DNA from: JAHQVI01 sp050330195 | GTDB lineage: Bacteria > Pseudomonadota > Alphaproteobacteria > Rhizobiales > Rhodomicrobiaceae | Direction: 5' to 3' | Assembly: GCA_050330195.1 (NCBI GenBank) | Contig: JBHJOB010000027.1 | Coordinates: forward strand, 1-64,000 | DNA length: 64,000 bases | Shown here: positions 35,507 to 43,512 of the stretch, piece after piece | Layout of the letters: the number at the start of each line of letters is the position of its first letter | Numbering within the stretch: the stretch's first letter is position 1 | Position numbers and translations under genes: made by a program | The notes under the pieces: model-generated | What the model was told of the DNA's origin: nothing | The model's database searches: none | What the model saw: only the letters and a program-made list of their open reading frames with translations

Positions 35507-36313
35507 TCAGGCCGCAGCGCCTCTCCCCACCTTCTGATCGAAGAACAGCGCCTGAGACGTGATCGCCTTGACGACATTGGTGTCGAACGGCTTGGTGATC
35601 AGAAATGCCGGTTCCGGTTTTTCGCCGGTCAGCAGCCGCTCGGGAAAAGCCGTGATGAAGACAACGGCCGCCTCGAAGCTGCCGATCAGATCGTTGACGG
35701 CATCGATCCCCGAGCTTCCATCCGCAAGCTGAATATCCGCAAGCACGAGGCCGGGACGCTTCTCCTTGGCCAATGCGATGGCTTCGGTATGCGTGCTGGC
35801 GACCCCCACGACGCGATGCCCGATTTCCTCCATGGCCGCTTCAAGGTCCATCGCAACCAGCGGTTCGTCCTCGATGATGAGAACGTCGGTGGAAATCTGG
35901 GCGGATATGTCCTGCGCCGCCTTGTTGATCAACTCGTTGACCTCGGGCAGTTCCACCCCGAGAACGCGCGCCGCCTGAGCCGGCGAAAAGCCTTCCATGC
36001 TGACAAGCAGAAACGCCTGGCGGGATAGCGGCGCAATGGCTTGCAGATTGCGATCCGCCGAAGCGAGCGCCGGATCGGCGGTGGGGGTATCGGTGCTGAG
36101 ATTGACGGCGATGGAGTTCCACAGTTTCAGGAAGGTTGCGTATAGCGCCGTCTTGGAGTCGTCGTAATGATCCAGAATCGATCGTTCCGCGATCAGCGTT
36201 TCAAGCGTCTGGACGATATAGGCGTCTCCGCTTTCCTGGTTTCCGCACAACGCCCTGGCGAAGCGGCGTGCATACGGCAAGTGTGTGCGTAAGTCGGCGG
36301 CAACTGTATTCAT
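35507..36313 (-). CDS. phyR: PhyR anti-anti-sigma response regulator of the general stress response
   Basis: Master switch of the alphaproteobacterial general stress response. It has 268 residues from the ATG at 36313 (a TTG at 36325 is less likely). Residues about 1-135 form the sigma-factor-like domain (LPYARRFARALCGN, SRQAFLLVSMEGFSPAQAA). Residues about 141-260 are a receiver of the FAT-GUY type, with acidic pocket E148-D149-E150, phospho-acceptor Asp193 (LADIQL), Thr221 and Lys241 (LITKPFD). When phosphorylated it binds NepR and frees the EcfG sigma factor. It is divergent from nepR, as usual. No sensor kinase gene lies next to it. Confidence 0.96.
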   Translation of the reverse strand: MNTVAADLRTHLPYARRFARALCGNQESGDAYIVQTLETLIAERSILDHYDDSKTALYATFLKLWNSIAVNLSTDTPTADPALASADRNLQAIAPLSRQAFLLVSMEGFSPAQAARVLGVELPEVNELINKAAQDISAQISTDVLIIEDEPLVAMDLEAAMEEIGHRVVGVASTHTEAIALAKEKRPGLVLADIQLADGSSGIDAVNDLIGSFEAAVVFITAFPERLLTGEKPEPAFLITKPFDTNVVKAITSQALFFDQKVGRGAAA

Positions 36314-36365
36314 TCTATTCCTCAATCAGATGAGACGTTTTGTTTACGCAAATTCCCCATGTCAT

Positions 36366-36390
36366 GGAACCTTGAAGGATGGGTCTTGTT
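36366..36390 (+). promoter_or_regulatory. EcfG-like promoter for nepR
   Basis: GGAAC at 36366-36370 and TGTT at 36387-36390, with a 16-nt spacer, 74 bp before the nepR start. Autoregulation of nepR by EcfG is the usual arrangement. Confidence 0.55.
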
Positions 36391-36463
36391 TCATGGAGCG
36401 TGGGCCGTTCGTAACAAGGGCAGGCTGTCACTCTCTTATTGAAATCGAACTAAAAACAAACGG

Positions 36464-36664
36464 ATGACAAAGGCTGTGGTTCCAAAAGAGGATAAACATT
36501 CCCCCAAGGAAGGCAAAATCGTGCGCCAGCGGATAGGCTCGTGTCTTCAAAAGCTCTACTCAGACGTGACGTCCGAGCCGGTTCCGGACCACATCAGGCG
36601 TTTGCTGGAGAAGCTTGAATCCTCAAACGGGCACGATGCCCCGAACGGGGGAACCGCTGGCTGA
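36464..36664 (+). CDS. nepR: NepR anti-sigma factor of the general stress response
   Basis: A 66-residue protein with a disordered charged N-terminus and the two-helix NepR core: QRIGSCLQKLYSDVTSEPVP, then the LLEKLES helix. The signature (IG, L, LY, EPVPD) is intact. It sequesters the EcfG sigma factor until phosphorylated PhyR competes for it. In most relatives the next gene is ecfG. Here it is ku, and no ECF sigma gene is seen in the window. Confidence 0.93.
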   Translation: MTKAVVPKEDKHSPKEGKIVRQRIGSCLQKLYSDVTSEPVPDHIRRLLEKLESSNGHDAPNGGTAG

Positions 36665-36697
36665 CGCAATCACCGTGACTGACAACCTTCCAGGCGC

Positions 36698-36722
36698 GGA
36701 ACTTTCATCGGCGCGACAAGTT
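36698..36722 (+). promoter_or_regulatory. EcfG-like promoter for the ku-ligD operon
   Basis: GGAAC at 36698-36702 and AGTT at 36719-36722 with a 16-nt spacer, 86 bp before the ku start. Confidence 0.6.
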
Positions 36723-36807
36723 AAAGCGCTCAAGAGAAGTCCCGCCGGTTGCAAACGCGACGATGGTTTGCGCCGCTCCACACAACACAAGTATCAGTGT
36801 AACAAAA

Positions 36808-37659
36808 ATGCCAGCGGCAAAGCGAGCTTATTGGAAAGGTTTCTTGCGCCTTTCTCTCGTCTCCATCGGCGTCGAGATCTTCAGCGCCACGGAAAACCGC
36901 AGGCTGTCTCTGCGTCAGGTGCACAAACCAAGCGGCAAACGCGTGCGCTATGAAAAGATCGTGCCTGATCTGGGGCCCGTCAAAAGCGAGGATATCGTCA
37001 AGGGCTTCGAGCTGGACGACGACCGCTATGTCCTGCTGGAGCCGGAAGAGCTGGATGACATCAAGCTCGACAGCAAGCGCACGCTCGATCTGGTCCAGTT
37101 CGTCGACTATGATGACATAGACCCGCGCTATTTCGAAAAGCCCTATTACATGGTCCCGGACAGCGATCTTTCCGCCGAAGGCTTCCGCGTCATTCACCGC
37201 GCGTTGAAGGAAAGCCGGAAAATCGGCCTCGGACAGATGGTGCTTCGCGGGTCCGAGCAGCTTGTGGCCGTGAAGCCCTGCGGTGACGGCCTGCTGATGG
37301 AAACGCTGCGATATGCCGACGAGGTGCGCGCCTCAGACAGCTACTTCGACGACATCCCGGACATGAAACTCGACAAGGAGATGGTCGATCTCGCGAAGGA
37401 ACTGATCGAGCGCAAATCGGCCAAATTCGACGCCGCCGCTTTCACCGACCGCTATGCCGACGCGCTGCGCGAGCTTGTCGAAGAAAAACGGAAAGGAAAG
37501 CAGACCGTCGAAGTCAGCGGTGACGATGCGCCGCGCAGGGGCGGACAGGTTGTCGATCTCATGGAAGCCCTCAAGAAAAGCCTCAATAACGGCAAGGGCG
37601 GCGGGGCCCGCAAGCCTGCCAAGGGCCGGAGCACGTCGAAAACGCGCAAGGCAAGTTAG
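36808..37659 (+). CDS. ku: Non-homologous end-joining protein Ku
   Basis: Binds DNA double-strand ends as a homodimer ring and recruits LigD. From the ATG at 36808 it has 283 residues; the 15 in-frame codons upstream are unlikely to be used. The start AKRAYWKGFLRLSL, the VKSEDIVKGFELDDDRYVLL segment, VLRGSEQLVAVKP and the MKLDKEMVDLAKELIE bridge are all standard. The C-terminus is a basic Lys/Arg/Ser tail. It lies 11 bp before ligD, under an EcfG-like promoter, so end joining is probably part of the stress regulon, as reported in Sinorhizobium. Confidence 0.95.
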   Translation: MPAAKRAYWKGFLRLSLVSIGVEIFSATENRRLSLRQVHKPSGKRVRYEKIVPDLGPVKSEDIVKGFELDDDRYVLLEPEELDDIKLDSKRTLDLVQFVDYDDIDPRYFEKPYYMVPDSDLSAEGFRVIHRALKESRKIGLGQMVLRGSEQLVAVKPCGDGLLMETLRYADEVRASDSYFDDIPDMKLDKEMVDLAKELIERKSAKFDAAAFTDRYADALRELVEEKRKGKQTVEVSGDDAPRRGGQVVDLMEALKKSLNNGKGGGARKPAKGRSTSKTRKAS

Positions 37660-37670
37660 GGCGGGCGGCC

Positions 37671-40145
37671 ATGGCGAAACGGCAAGCGGACGTGCTCGGC
37701 GAATATTGGCGCAAACGGGATTTCTCCAGGACCTCCGAGCCCAAAGGCGCAGCGAGCAAGGCCGCCGGGCGCGCTTTTGTCATTCAGAAACACGCAGCGC
37801 GGCGCACCCATTTCGATTTCCGGCTGGAACATGACGGCGTGCTCAAGAGCTGGGCGGTGACGCGCGGGCCTTCGCTCGATCCGGCCGACAAGCGGCTGGC
37901 CGTGCGCACCGAGGATCATCCGCTGCAATATGGCTCCTTCGAGGGCGTCATTCCCAAGGGCGAATATGGCGCGGGACCTGTCATGCTGTGGGATGAAGGC
38001 CATTGGGAGCCGCTCGTCGATCCTGACGAGGGCCTGGAGAAGGGCGATCTGAAATTCCGCCTGCATGGCAAGCGCCTGCAAGGCACATGGGTTCTTGTCC
38101 GCATGCGGAGCAAGCCCGGCGAGAAGCGCGAAAACTGGCTGCTGATCAAGAAAGCCGACGATTACGCCGATGAGAAGCGGGATGTCACCGAGGTCTTTGA
38201 AACCAGCGTCGCAACCGGACGGGACATGGAGAGCATCGCGGAAAAGGCTGCGCCGGCGAAGCAGAAGGCCGGCACGCGAAAGACCTCGCGCGGTGCGGCG
38301 AAACTGCCCGCCTTCGTCAAACCCCAGCTCGCCACGCTGGTCGAGACGCCGCCCGACGGCGAGGACTGGCTGCATGAGATCAAATATGACGGCTACCGCG
38401 TCATTGCCGCGGTCGCTGGCGATCAGGTGCGCCTGTATACGCGCTCCGGTCAGGATTGGAGCGATCGGTTCAAGCAGCTTGTCCCCGCATTTCAGGCGCT
38501 GGAACTGCCGGGTGCGCTCATCGACGGCGAAGTCGTTGTCTTCGATGAAAAAGGCCAGAGCCGGTTCGGCCTCCTGCAGGACGCCCTGAAAGGCGGCGGG
38601 GAGCCGATGCATTTCATGGCGTTCGACCTGCTGGCGCTGGACGGGCATTCGCTGCGAAAGGACGCGCTTGAGAAGCGCAAGATGAGTCTCACCAAACTCC
38701 TGAAAGACGCCGAGGGCCCGATCCGCTACTCGGATCATGTCGAGGGCGACGGCGAGCGGATGCGTGCCGAGGTCTGTGCGATGGGGCTGGAAGGCATTAT
38801 TTCAAAGCGCGGCGATGCGCCTTACCGCTCGGGCCGTTCGCCCCTCTGGCAGAAATCGAAATGCATCGGGCGCGACGAATTCGTTATTGGCGGCTGGACC
38901 CCGTCAAAGGCGGCAGGCCGGCCCTTCGCCTCGCTCCTGCTGGGCGAGTTCGACGGCGACACGCTGCATTATCGCGGGCGCGTCGGCACGGGATTCGACA
39001 ATGCGGAGATGGACGCGCTGGGCGAGCGCCTGGCCGGATTGAGCCGCAAATCGTCGCCCTTTGACGATGCCCCGTCCGCCATAGCACGCAGCGCGCGATG
39101 GGTAACCCCCCGGCTCATCGCGGAGGTTGCCTATACGGAGCGCACGCGGGACGGCTATCTGCGCCATCCGGCCTATCTGGGCTTGCGCGAGGACAAACCC
39201 GCGAAATCAGTAAAGGTGACTGTCATGCCCGACAGCAGGAAAGCGGCTTCATATGCCGGCGTGAGGTTGACCAGCCCGGACAAGGTGCTGTTCCCCGAAC
39301 AGGGCGCGACCAAGCGGGATCTGGCTGAATATCTGGTTGCCATGGCGGATCACATCTTGCCGCATCTTGCGCGGCGCCCGCTGAGCCTGGTCCGCTGTCC
39401 CAACGGACGGACGGGTGAATGCTTTTTCCAGAAGCACGGAATGCCGGGCTTTCCCGATGCATTCCGGCGCGTCGAGATCAAGGAGAAAGGCGGGGAACCC
39501 GCAGACTATCTCTACATCGAGGACGAAGCGGGTCTGGCGGCAGCCGCACAGATGGGCGTACTGGAGTTGCATATCTGGGGCGCGCATATCGACAAGCTGG
39601 AGAAGCCCGACCGGTTGGTGCTGGACCTCGACCCTGCGGAGGACGTTCCGTTTTCTCTCGTCAAGACGGCGGCACAGGATCTGCGCGACGTGCTTTCCGC
39701 CGCCGAGTTGCAGAGCTTTCCGCTTCTGACCGGCGGCAAGGGCATTCATGTCGTCGTGCCGCTGGAGCGCCGTCAGGATTGGTCCGTCCTCAAACGCTTC
39801 GCCGCCGCGCTGGCACGGACGCTTTCGGCGAACGAGCCGGAGCGCTTCATCGCCAAGGCCACCAAGGCGGGACGCAAAGGGCGCATCTTCATCGACTGGC
39901 TGCGCAATGAGCGCGGGGCAACGGCGATTGCGCCCTATTCGCCGCGGGCAAGAAAAGGCGCGCCGGTGGCCGCGGCGGTAAGCTGGCGTGAAATGGCCAG
40001 AATCGAGAGCGCGGACAAATACACGCTGGATACGATCGCGCAGCGCGTGAAACGGCTCAAGGGCGATCCGTGGGAAGGCTATCACGAGATCCGTCAGTCG
40101 ATCCGGACCGAGGCTTTGGCGTTTGTGGAAAAAGGCGGAACGTGA
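37671..40145 (+). CDS. ligD: Multifunctional DNA ligase LigD (phosphoesterase-ligase-polymerase)
   Basis: Processes, fills and seals broken ends with Ku. It has 824 residues in the order PE-LIG-POL. The 3'-phosphoesterase is about 1-160 (QKHAARRTHFDFRLEHDG with the metal-binding His). The ATP-dependent ligase is about 215-510, with adenylated Lys238 in HEIKYDGYRV and motif LIDGEVVVFD. The primase-like polymerase is about 535-824, with metal-binding DLDP in LVLDLDPAEDVPF. A Lys/Ala-rich linker lies at about 192-212. The length is normal for the Pseudomonas-type order. Co-transcribed with ku. Confidence 0.96.
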   Translation: MAKRQADVLGEYWRKRDFSRTSEPKGAASKAAGRAFVIQKHAARRTHFDFRLEHDGVLKSWAVTRGPSLDPADKRLAVRTEDHPLQYGSFEGVIPKGEYGAGPVMLWDEGHWEPLVDPDEGLEKGDLKFRLHGKRLQGTWVLVRMRSKPGEKRENWLLIKKADDYADEKRDVTEVFETSVATGRDMESIAEKAAPAKQKAGTRKTSRGAAKLPAFVKPQLATLVETPPDGEDWLHEIKYDGYRVIAAVAGDQVRLYTRSGQDWSDRFKQLVPAFQALELPGALIDGEVVVFDEKGQSRFGLLQDALKGGGEPMHFMAFDLLALDGHSLRKDALEKRKMSLTKLLKDAEGPIRYSDHVEGDGERMRAEVCAMGLEGIISKRGDAPYRSGRSPLWQKSKCIGRDEFVIGGWTPSKAAGRPFASLLLGEFDGDTLHYRGRVGTGFDNAEMDALGERLAGLSRKSSPFDDAPSAIARSARWVTPRLIAEVAYTERTRDGYLRHPAYLGLREDKPAKSVKVTVMPDSRKAASYAGVRLTSPDKVLFPEQGATKRDLAEYLVAMADHILPHLARRPLSLVRCPNGRTGECFFQKHGMPGFPDAFRRVEIKEKGGEPADYLYIEDEAGLAAAAQMGVLELHIWGAHIDKLEKPDRLVLDLDPAEDVPFSLVKTAAQDLRDVLSAAELQSFPLLTGGKGIHVVVPLERRQDWSVLKRFAAALARTLSANEPERFIAKATKAGRKGRIFIDWLRNERGATAIAPYSPRARKGAPVAAAVSWREMARIESADKYTLDTIAQRVKRLKGDPWEGYHEIRQSIRTEALAFVEKGGT

Positions 40146-40210
40146 AGAGAGGACGATCGTGAGGGGTCCAATGCTGAGTTCGCCAGTGTTTCGGGAGCGG
40201 CATGGACTAA

Positions 40211-40253
40211 CCCCAGACTGCCGCCGTCCAGGTCAGGCAGCAGCGGTCTGGGG
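40211..40253 (+). terminator. Stem-loop after ligD
   Basis: Arms ccccagac and gtctgggg around a 27-nt loop that can itself pair (tgccgc / gcagcg region). There is no T-tract, so the terminator call is moderate. Confidence 0.5.
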
Positions 40254-40268
40254 GAGACACGACGCGAG

Positions 40269-40763
40269 CTATGCCGCAGCTTTATCGTTGATTTTCGATT
40301 CCGCCAGCTTGCTCAACTTGGCGTCGGTCTGCTTCTCTTCATTCAGATTCTGGGTCAGCAGCGTCTTCAGCTGTTTGCTGTATCCCAGCCGCTCCGCATA
40401 GGCGAGCAAGGTGCCGTAGCGGGAAATCTCGTAATGCTCGACAGCCTGGGCGCTTGCCAGCATCGCTGCGTCCAGCACTTCCGGATCGGAAATCTCGTCC
40501 ATCTGATCCTCGGCTTCCTCGATGAGGCCGATGATGGCTTCGCATTTGCTACCGCGCGCGTTCTGCTTGATTTCGTCAAAAACCTTCTCAAGGCGTTGAA
40601 TCTGGTCTTCCGTCTCCGAATGATGAGTTTCGAAGGCTTTCCTGAGTTTGGCGGATGATGCCTTGCGCGCCATTTTGGGAAGCGCTTTCAGGATTTGACG
40701 CTCAGCATAAAGAATGTCGCGCAGCGTATGCACGAACAGGTCGTCCAGTGTCGTGATGGCCAT
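40269..40763 (-). CDS. YciF/DUF892 ferritin-like protein
   Basis: A 164-residue, four-helix-bundle protein from the ATG at 40761-40763, which follows GAGGAG. The 22 in-frame codons beyond it overlap the promoter. The helices carry the ferritin-like acidic/His pattern (YAERQILKALPKMA, HHSETEDQIQRLEKVF, AQAVEHYEISRYGTL, ETHH-type sites). The family is stress induced and of uncertain activity, and may bind di-iron. It has a perfect EcfG promoter. Confidence 0.92.
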   Translation of the reverse strand: MAITTLDDLFVHTLRDILYAERQILKALPKMARKASSAKLRKAFETHHSETEDQIQRLEKVFDEIKQNARGSKCEAIIGLIEEAEDQMDEISDPEVLDAAMLASAQAVEHYEISRYGTLLAYAERLGYSKQLKTLLTQNLNEEKQTDAKLSKLAESKINDKAAA

Positions 40764-40800
40764 TTCGAAACTCCTCGGCGGATTGACGGATTGATCGCAC

Positions 40801-40826
40801 AACGCCGGGCAGTTTCGGAATGTTCC
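40801..40826 (-). promoter_or_regulatory. EcfG-type promoter for the YciF-like gene
   Basis: On the minus strand, GGAAC (40822-40826), 17 nt, CGTT (40801-40804), 38 bp before the start. Confidence 0.8.
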
Positions 40827-40933
40827 CACAGTCGGAGAAAATTCGACTGGAAGGCTCGGATGGCCAGAAAATGCGTACCAGACATCGCGCGTTCGCCATC
40901 GACAGATTCAGCGGAAAGAAACAACGCGCGAAT

Positions 40934-40958
40934 TGAACTTTTTGGCCCGGCGGACGTT
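40934..40958 (+). promoter_or_regulatory. EcfG-like promoter for the small DUF883-like gene
   Basis: TGAAC at 40934-40938 and CGTT at 40955-40958, with a 16-nt spacer, 34 bp before the ATG. The first -35 base differs from GGAAC. Confidence 0.5.
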
Positions 40959-40991
40959 TTTCTCTTAGAACGGTAACAAAAAGAGGATGAC

Positions 40992-41246
40992 ATGGCACAG
41001 AGCGCTAAGACATATGGCAATGAAGCACGAAACACCGTCGAAGACGCGGCGTCACGTTTTGCCGACAAGGCGTCAAACGCCGCTGGTAAGGCGCAGGACA
41101 AGCTTGAAGACGCAGGCGAGACCGTGCGCGATTATTCGCGGTACGCCGCTGACCGGATGGAGCATTCCGTTCGCAAATACCCGCTGAGCACCATCGCCGG
41201 CGCAGCCGTTCTCGGTCTGCTGATTGGTACGATCCTGAAGCGGTAA
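40992..41246 (+). CDS. Small DUF883-like tail-anchored protein
   Basis: An 84-residue protein with an Ala-rich amphipathic helix (EDAASRFADKASNAAGKAQD) and a glycine-zipper C-terminal membrane segment (LSTIAGAAVLGLLIGTILKR). It resembles the protein at 34740 in layout and in the ending, and belongs to the same YqjD/ElaB-like group. An AAAAGAGG ribosome site is present. A canonical terminator follows. It is probably a second general-stress copy. Confidence 0.82.
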   Translation: MAQSAKTYGNEARNTVEDAASRFADKASNAAGKAQDKLEDAGETVRDYSRYAADRMEHSVRKYPLSTIAGAAVLGLLIGTILKR

Positions 41247-41277
41247 TGCAGCCTGAAGCCTCGTGCTTTGAATCAAC

Positions 41278-41317
41278 GCGCCTGGAGATCATGTGGTTTC
41301 CAGGCGCGCTTTTTTTT
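41278..41317 (+). terminator. Canonical rho-independent terminator
   Basis: Arms gcgcctgga and tccaggcgc, a 12-nt loop, then a run of eight T at 41310-41317. Confidence 0.93.
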
Positions 41318-41416
41318 GCAGTCTGGTAAGCGACGGCCGCGAGATTCGGCTTGGCTTCAAATATCCGCCCATCCGTGTCGTCTTATACGCCGGCGACAAA
41401 GGGAGCGCTAACGCTG

Positions 41417-41734
41417 TCAGCCGCACTCGCCTGGACGGCTCAAAGCCGCACGGTTCGAACGGCGGTCGCAGTCATTGCCATAGGTGGTTCCATCACAACC
41501 GCAGACAGGCTGATATTCGCGTGTGCAGAATTGCGGAACCTCGATGCATCTTCCAGAAGCGTCGGCCACACCACAGGCGCCGGGTTCGGGATCGCACCAT
41601 AGTCCTGCTTCACATTGAAGCCCCGCGACACCGCCGCACATCTCACCCGTGCCGGCAGGCGTCAGACCATTCGCCAGTACGCCACCGGCTCCGGTAACGC
41701 CCAGCATGAGGAACAGCATCGCATATCGTATCAT
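41417..41734 (-). CDS. Secreted Kazal-type serine protease inhibitor domain protein
   Basis: A 105-residue Cys-rich exported protein. The signal peptide runs to about residue 21. The N-terminal half (CGGVAGLQCEAGLWCDP ... CGVADASGRC) is a small disulphide-rich module. The C-terminal half fits the Kazal fold (CTREYQPVCGCDGTTYGNDC, then a final Cys in RPGEC). Such proteins inhibit serine proteases outside the cytoplasm. The stop lies 6 bp from the start side of no gene on its own strand, but the aarF stop is only 6 bp upstream, so it may share that transcript. Confidence 0.8.
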   Translation of the reverse strand: MIRYAMLFLMLGVTGAGGVLANGLTPAGTGEMCGGVAGLQCEAGLWCDPEPGACGVADASGRCIEVPQFCTREYQPVCGCDGTTYGNDCDRRSNRAALSRPGECG

Positions 41735-41740
41735 CGCATG

Positions 41741-43120
41741 TTACTCCGGCAGCGGAACGCCCGCCTCCTGAAAAGCCGCAGCCTGACGAGCCGCGACCGT
41801 CTCCAGATTGAAATCCTCGATCGTTTCGTTGAAAAGCTCGTAGAAATTCAGCTCGGCATCCAGATGCAGGAAGACCGCGCCAAGTCCGATCGCCGCCCGG
41901 TCCATGAAAACGAACTCACGCGGAACCCTGACAGGCCCGTTCTCCTTGAGCCCTTTCTTGACGGCGAAAGCTTCCCGGCGGCCATACTGGCTGGGCGCAA
42001 CATCTTCGGCGATCCGCCGCACGCGATTATCCAGCAGCGGCCCGTAAATGAAGCCCGCCCACATATTGAGGACGTCCATCAACTCGTTGGACAAACCGCG
42101 AAACCCCCAAGTCTCGTAAGCATGAAGGATCAGATCACGGTCGTTGCGCAACAATCCGCGATAAAGATCGATCACGCCCTGCACGAATACCGGCCGAAAG
42201 GTTCGGACACAGCCATAATCGAGCAGGTTGATGCCTGCCGCATGTCCGTCCTCTTCGAAGATCGTGTAATTGCCCAGATGCGGATCGCCGTGAATGACGC
42301 CGTAATGGCTGAACGGGAACCACCAGGCGCGAAACAGCGCGCGGGTGATCGCGTTGCGCTCCTCCTGAGGGCGGGTCTTGTAGTCGAGCAACCGGCCGCC
42401 TTCAAGCCATTCCATTGTCAGCAGCCGCTCGGTTGAAAGCTCCGGCCGCACCGAGGGCACCCGAATGATGGGATCGCCGGCGAAAATATGCCCGTACAGG
42501 GCCATGTGCTGCGCCTCACGCTTGTAGTCGAGTTCTTCCCGCAGGCGCGCGCCGATCTCATCCGGGATCTCGGACGTATCGACACCGGGCTCCAGACGTC
42601 GCTGCAATCGAAGGATCATCCGAAGCTGGGTCACATCCGCTTCAACCGCGGACCGCATGTCGGGATATTGCAGCTTGCAAGCCACCGCTGCGCCGTCGAG
42701 CGCCCTGGCTCGATGGACCTGTCCCAGCGATGCCGACGCCGCCGACTCCCGTGAGAATTCGGCGAATTTCGACTGCCAGTCCGCGCCAAGCTCCGCCGCC
42801 ATCCGCCGTTTGACGAAGGCCCATCCCATGGGCGGCGCTTCGGCCTGCAGTTTCGCCAACTCGGCGGCATATTCGGCCGGCAAGGCATCGGGGATCGTCG
42901 AGAGAAGCTGGGCGATTTTCATGAGCGGTCCCTTGAGACCGCCAAGCGCCTGGGCAAGGGCTACCGCGTTCTTTTCGCGATCCTGCGTCATCCCGAACAT
43001 GTAGCGTGTCGCCATTCCGGCCGCGACGCCGCCCACATTTGTGCCAACCCGCGCATAACGCTGCAGGCGTTGGCTCAGACGGTTCGCTTCATCGTCACGC
43101 GGAGGGACTTCTTCGGTCAT
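41741..43120 (-). CDS. AarF/ABC1/UbiB family atypical kinase
   Basis: About 459 residues from the ATG at 43118-43120 (an in-frame start at 43231 would add 37 non-conserved residues). The protein-kinase-like domain includes an ABC1-type Ala-rich loop and the invariant-Lys region. The family KxGQ motif is KIAQ here (GPLMKIAQLLSTIPDALPAEY region), as in a Hyphomicrobiales subgroup. The catalytic-loop HGDPHLGNY and the metal motif LLDYGCVR are intact. Family members are ATPases linked to ubiquinone synthesis or lipid handling. The KxGQ variation makes a UbiB role uncertain. Confidence 0.88.
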   Translation of the reverse strand: MTEEVPPRDDEANRLSQRLQRYARVGTNVGGVAAGMATRYMFGMTQDREKNAVALAQALGGLKGPLMKIAQLLSTIPDALPAEYAAELAKLQAEAPPMGWAFVKRRMAAELGADWQSKFAEFSRESAASASLGQVHRARALDGAAVACKLQYPDMRSAVEADVTQLRMILRLQRRLEPGVDTSEIPDEIGARLREELDYKREAQHMALYGHIFAGDPIIRVPSVRPELSTERLLTMEWLEGGRLLDYKTRPQEERNAITRALFRAWWFPFSHYGVIHGDPHLGNYTIFEEDGHAAGINLLDYGCVRTFRPVFVQGVIDLYRGLLRNDRDLILHAYETWGFRGLSNELMDVLNMWAGFIYGPLLDNRVRRIAEDVAPSQYGRREAFAVKKGLKENGPVRVPREFVFMDRAAIGLGAVFLHLDAELNFYELFNETIEDFNLETVAARQAAAFQEAGVPLPE

Positions 43121-43512
43121 GTATTCGCCAGCAGGTTGATTCTCCTGATGCAGGAGATGGGGCACGCGGCAAGGCAATCCAAGGCGAGATGCGCAGGGCG
43201 CTGTCTTCGCCGGACGATTCGCCGCGCTCATATCACAGATAACTCAAACTCGGCCGGGACCGGCTAAGCAGGGTTGCTTTGTTCGGCCAACAGATGGACA
43301 GCCAATGGCGTCAGCAATGCGGTGAGAGCGGACCTAAAGTACGTCAGCAGCTCCTTAGGGCTACTTGCTATGCAGAGTGATTAGCGTAAATGGCCTCTCT
43401 TGAACGAGCAATTGGCTCGCTGTTTGCGTTGAACTATCAACTTAAATGCGTTAGTTCAACATCAGGGACGGGCTAGCAGTGCATTTTATTGGTCTCGTTG
43501 CAAGTAAACAAG
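43121..43512. other. Gene-free, AT-richer left boundary of the accessory island
   Basis: No convincing gene is seen in this 392-bp stretch. The first part is the leader of the AarF gene. From about 43260 the base composition turns AT-rich. A perfect inverted repeat, gttgaacta / tagttcaac (43428-43436 and 43452-43460), lies downstream of the gene at 43513 and could be its terminator or a mark of insertion. Confidence 0.5.

Noticed and set aside
36615..36953. A 112-codon frame between nepR and ku
   Set aside because: It overlaps the nepR end and the ku start in another frame, and is Arg/Gln-rich without motifs.
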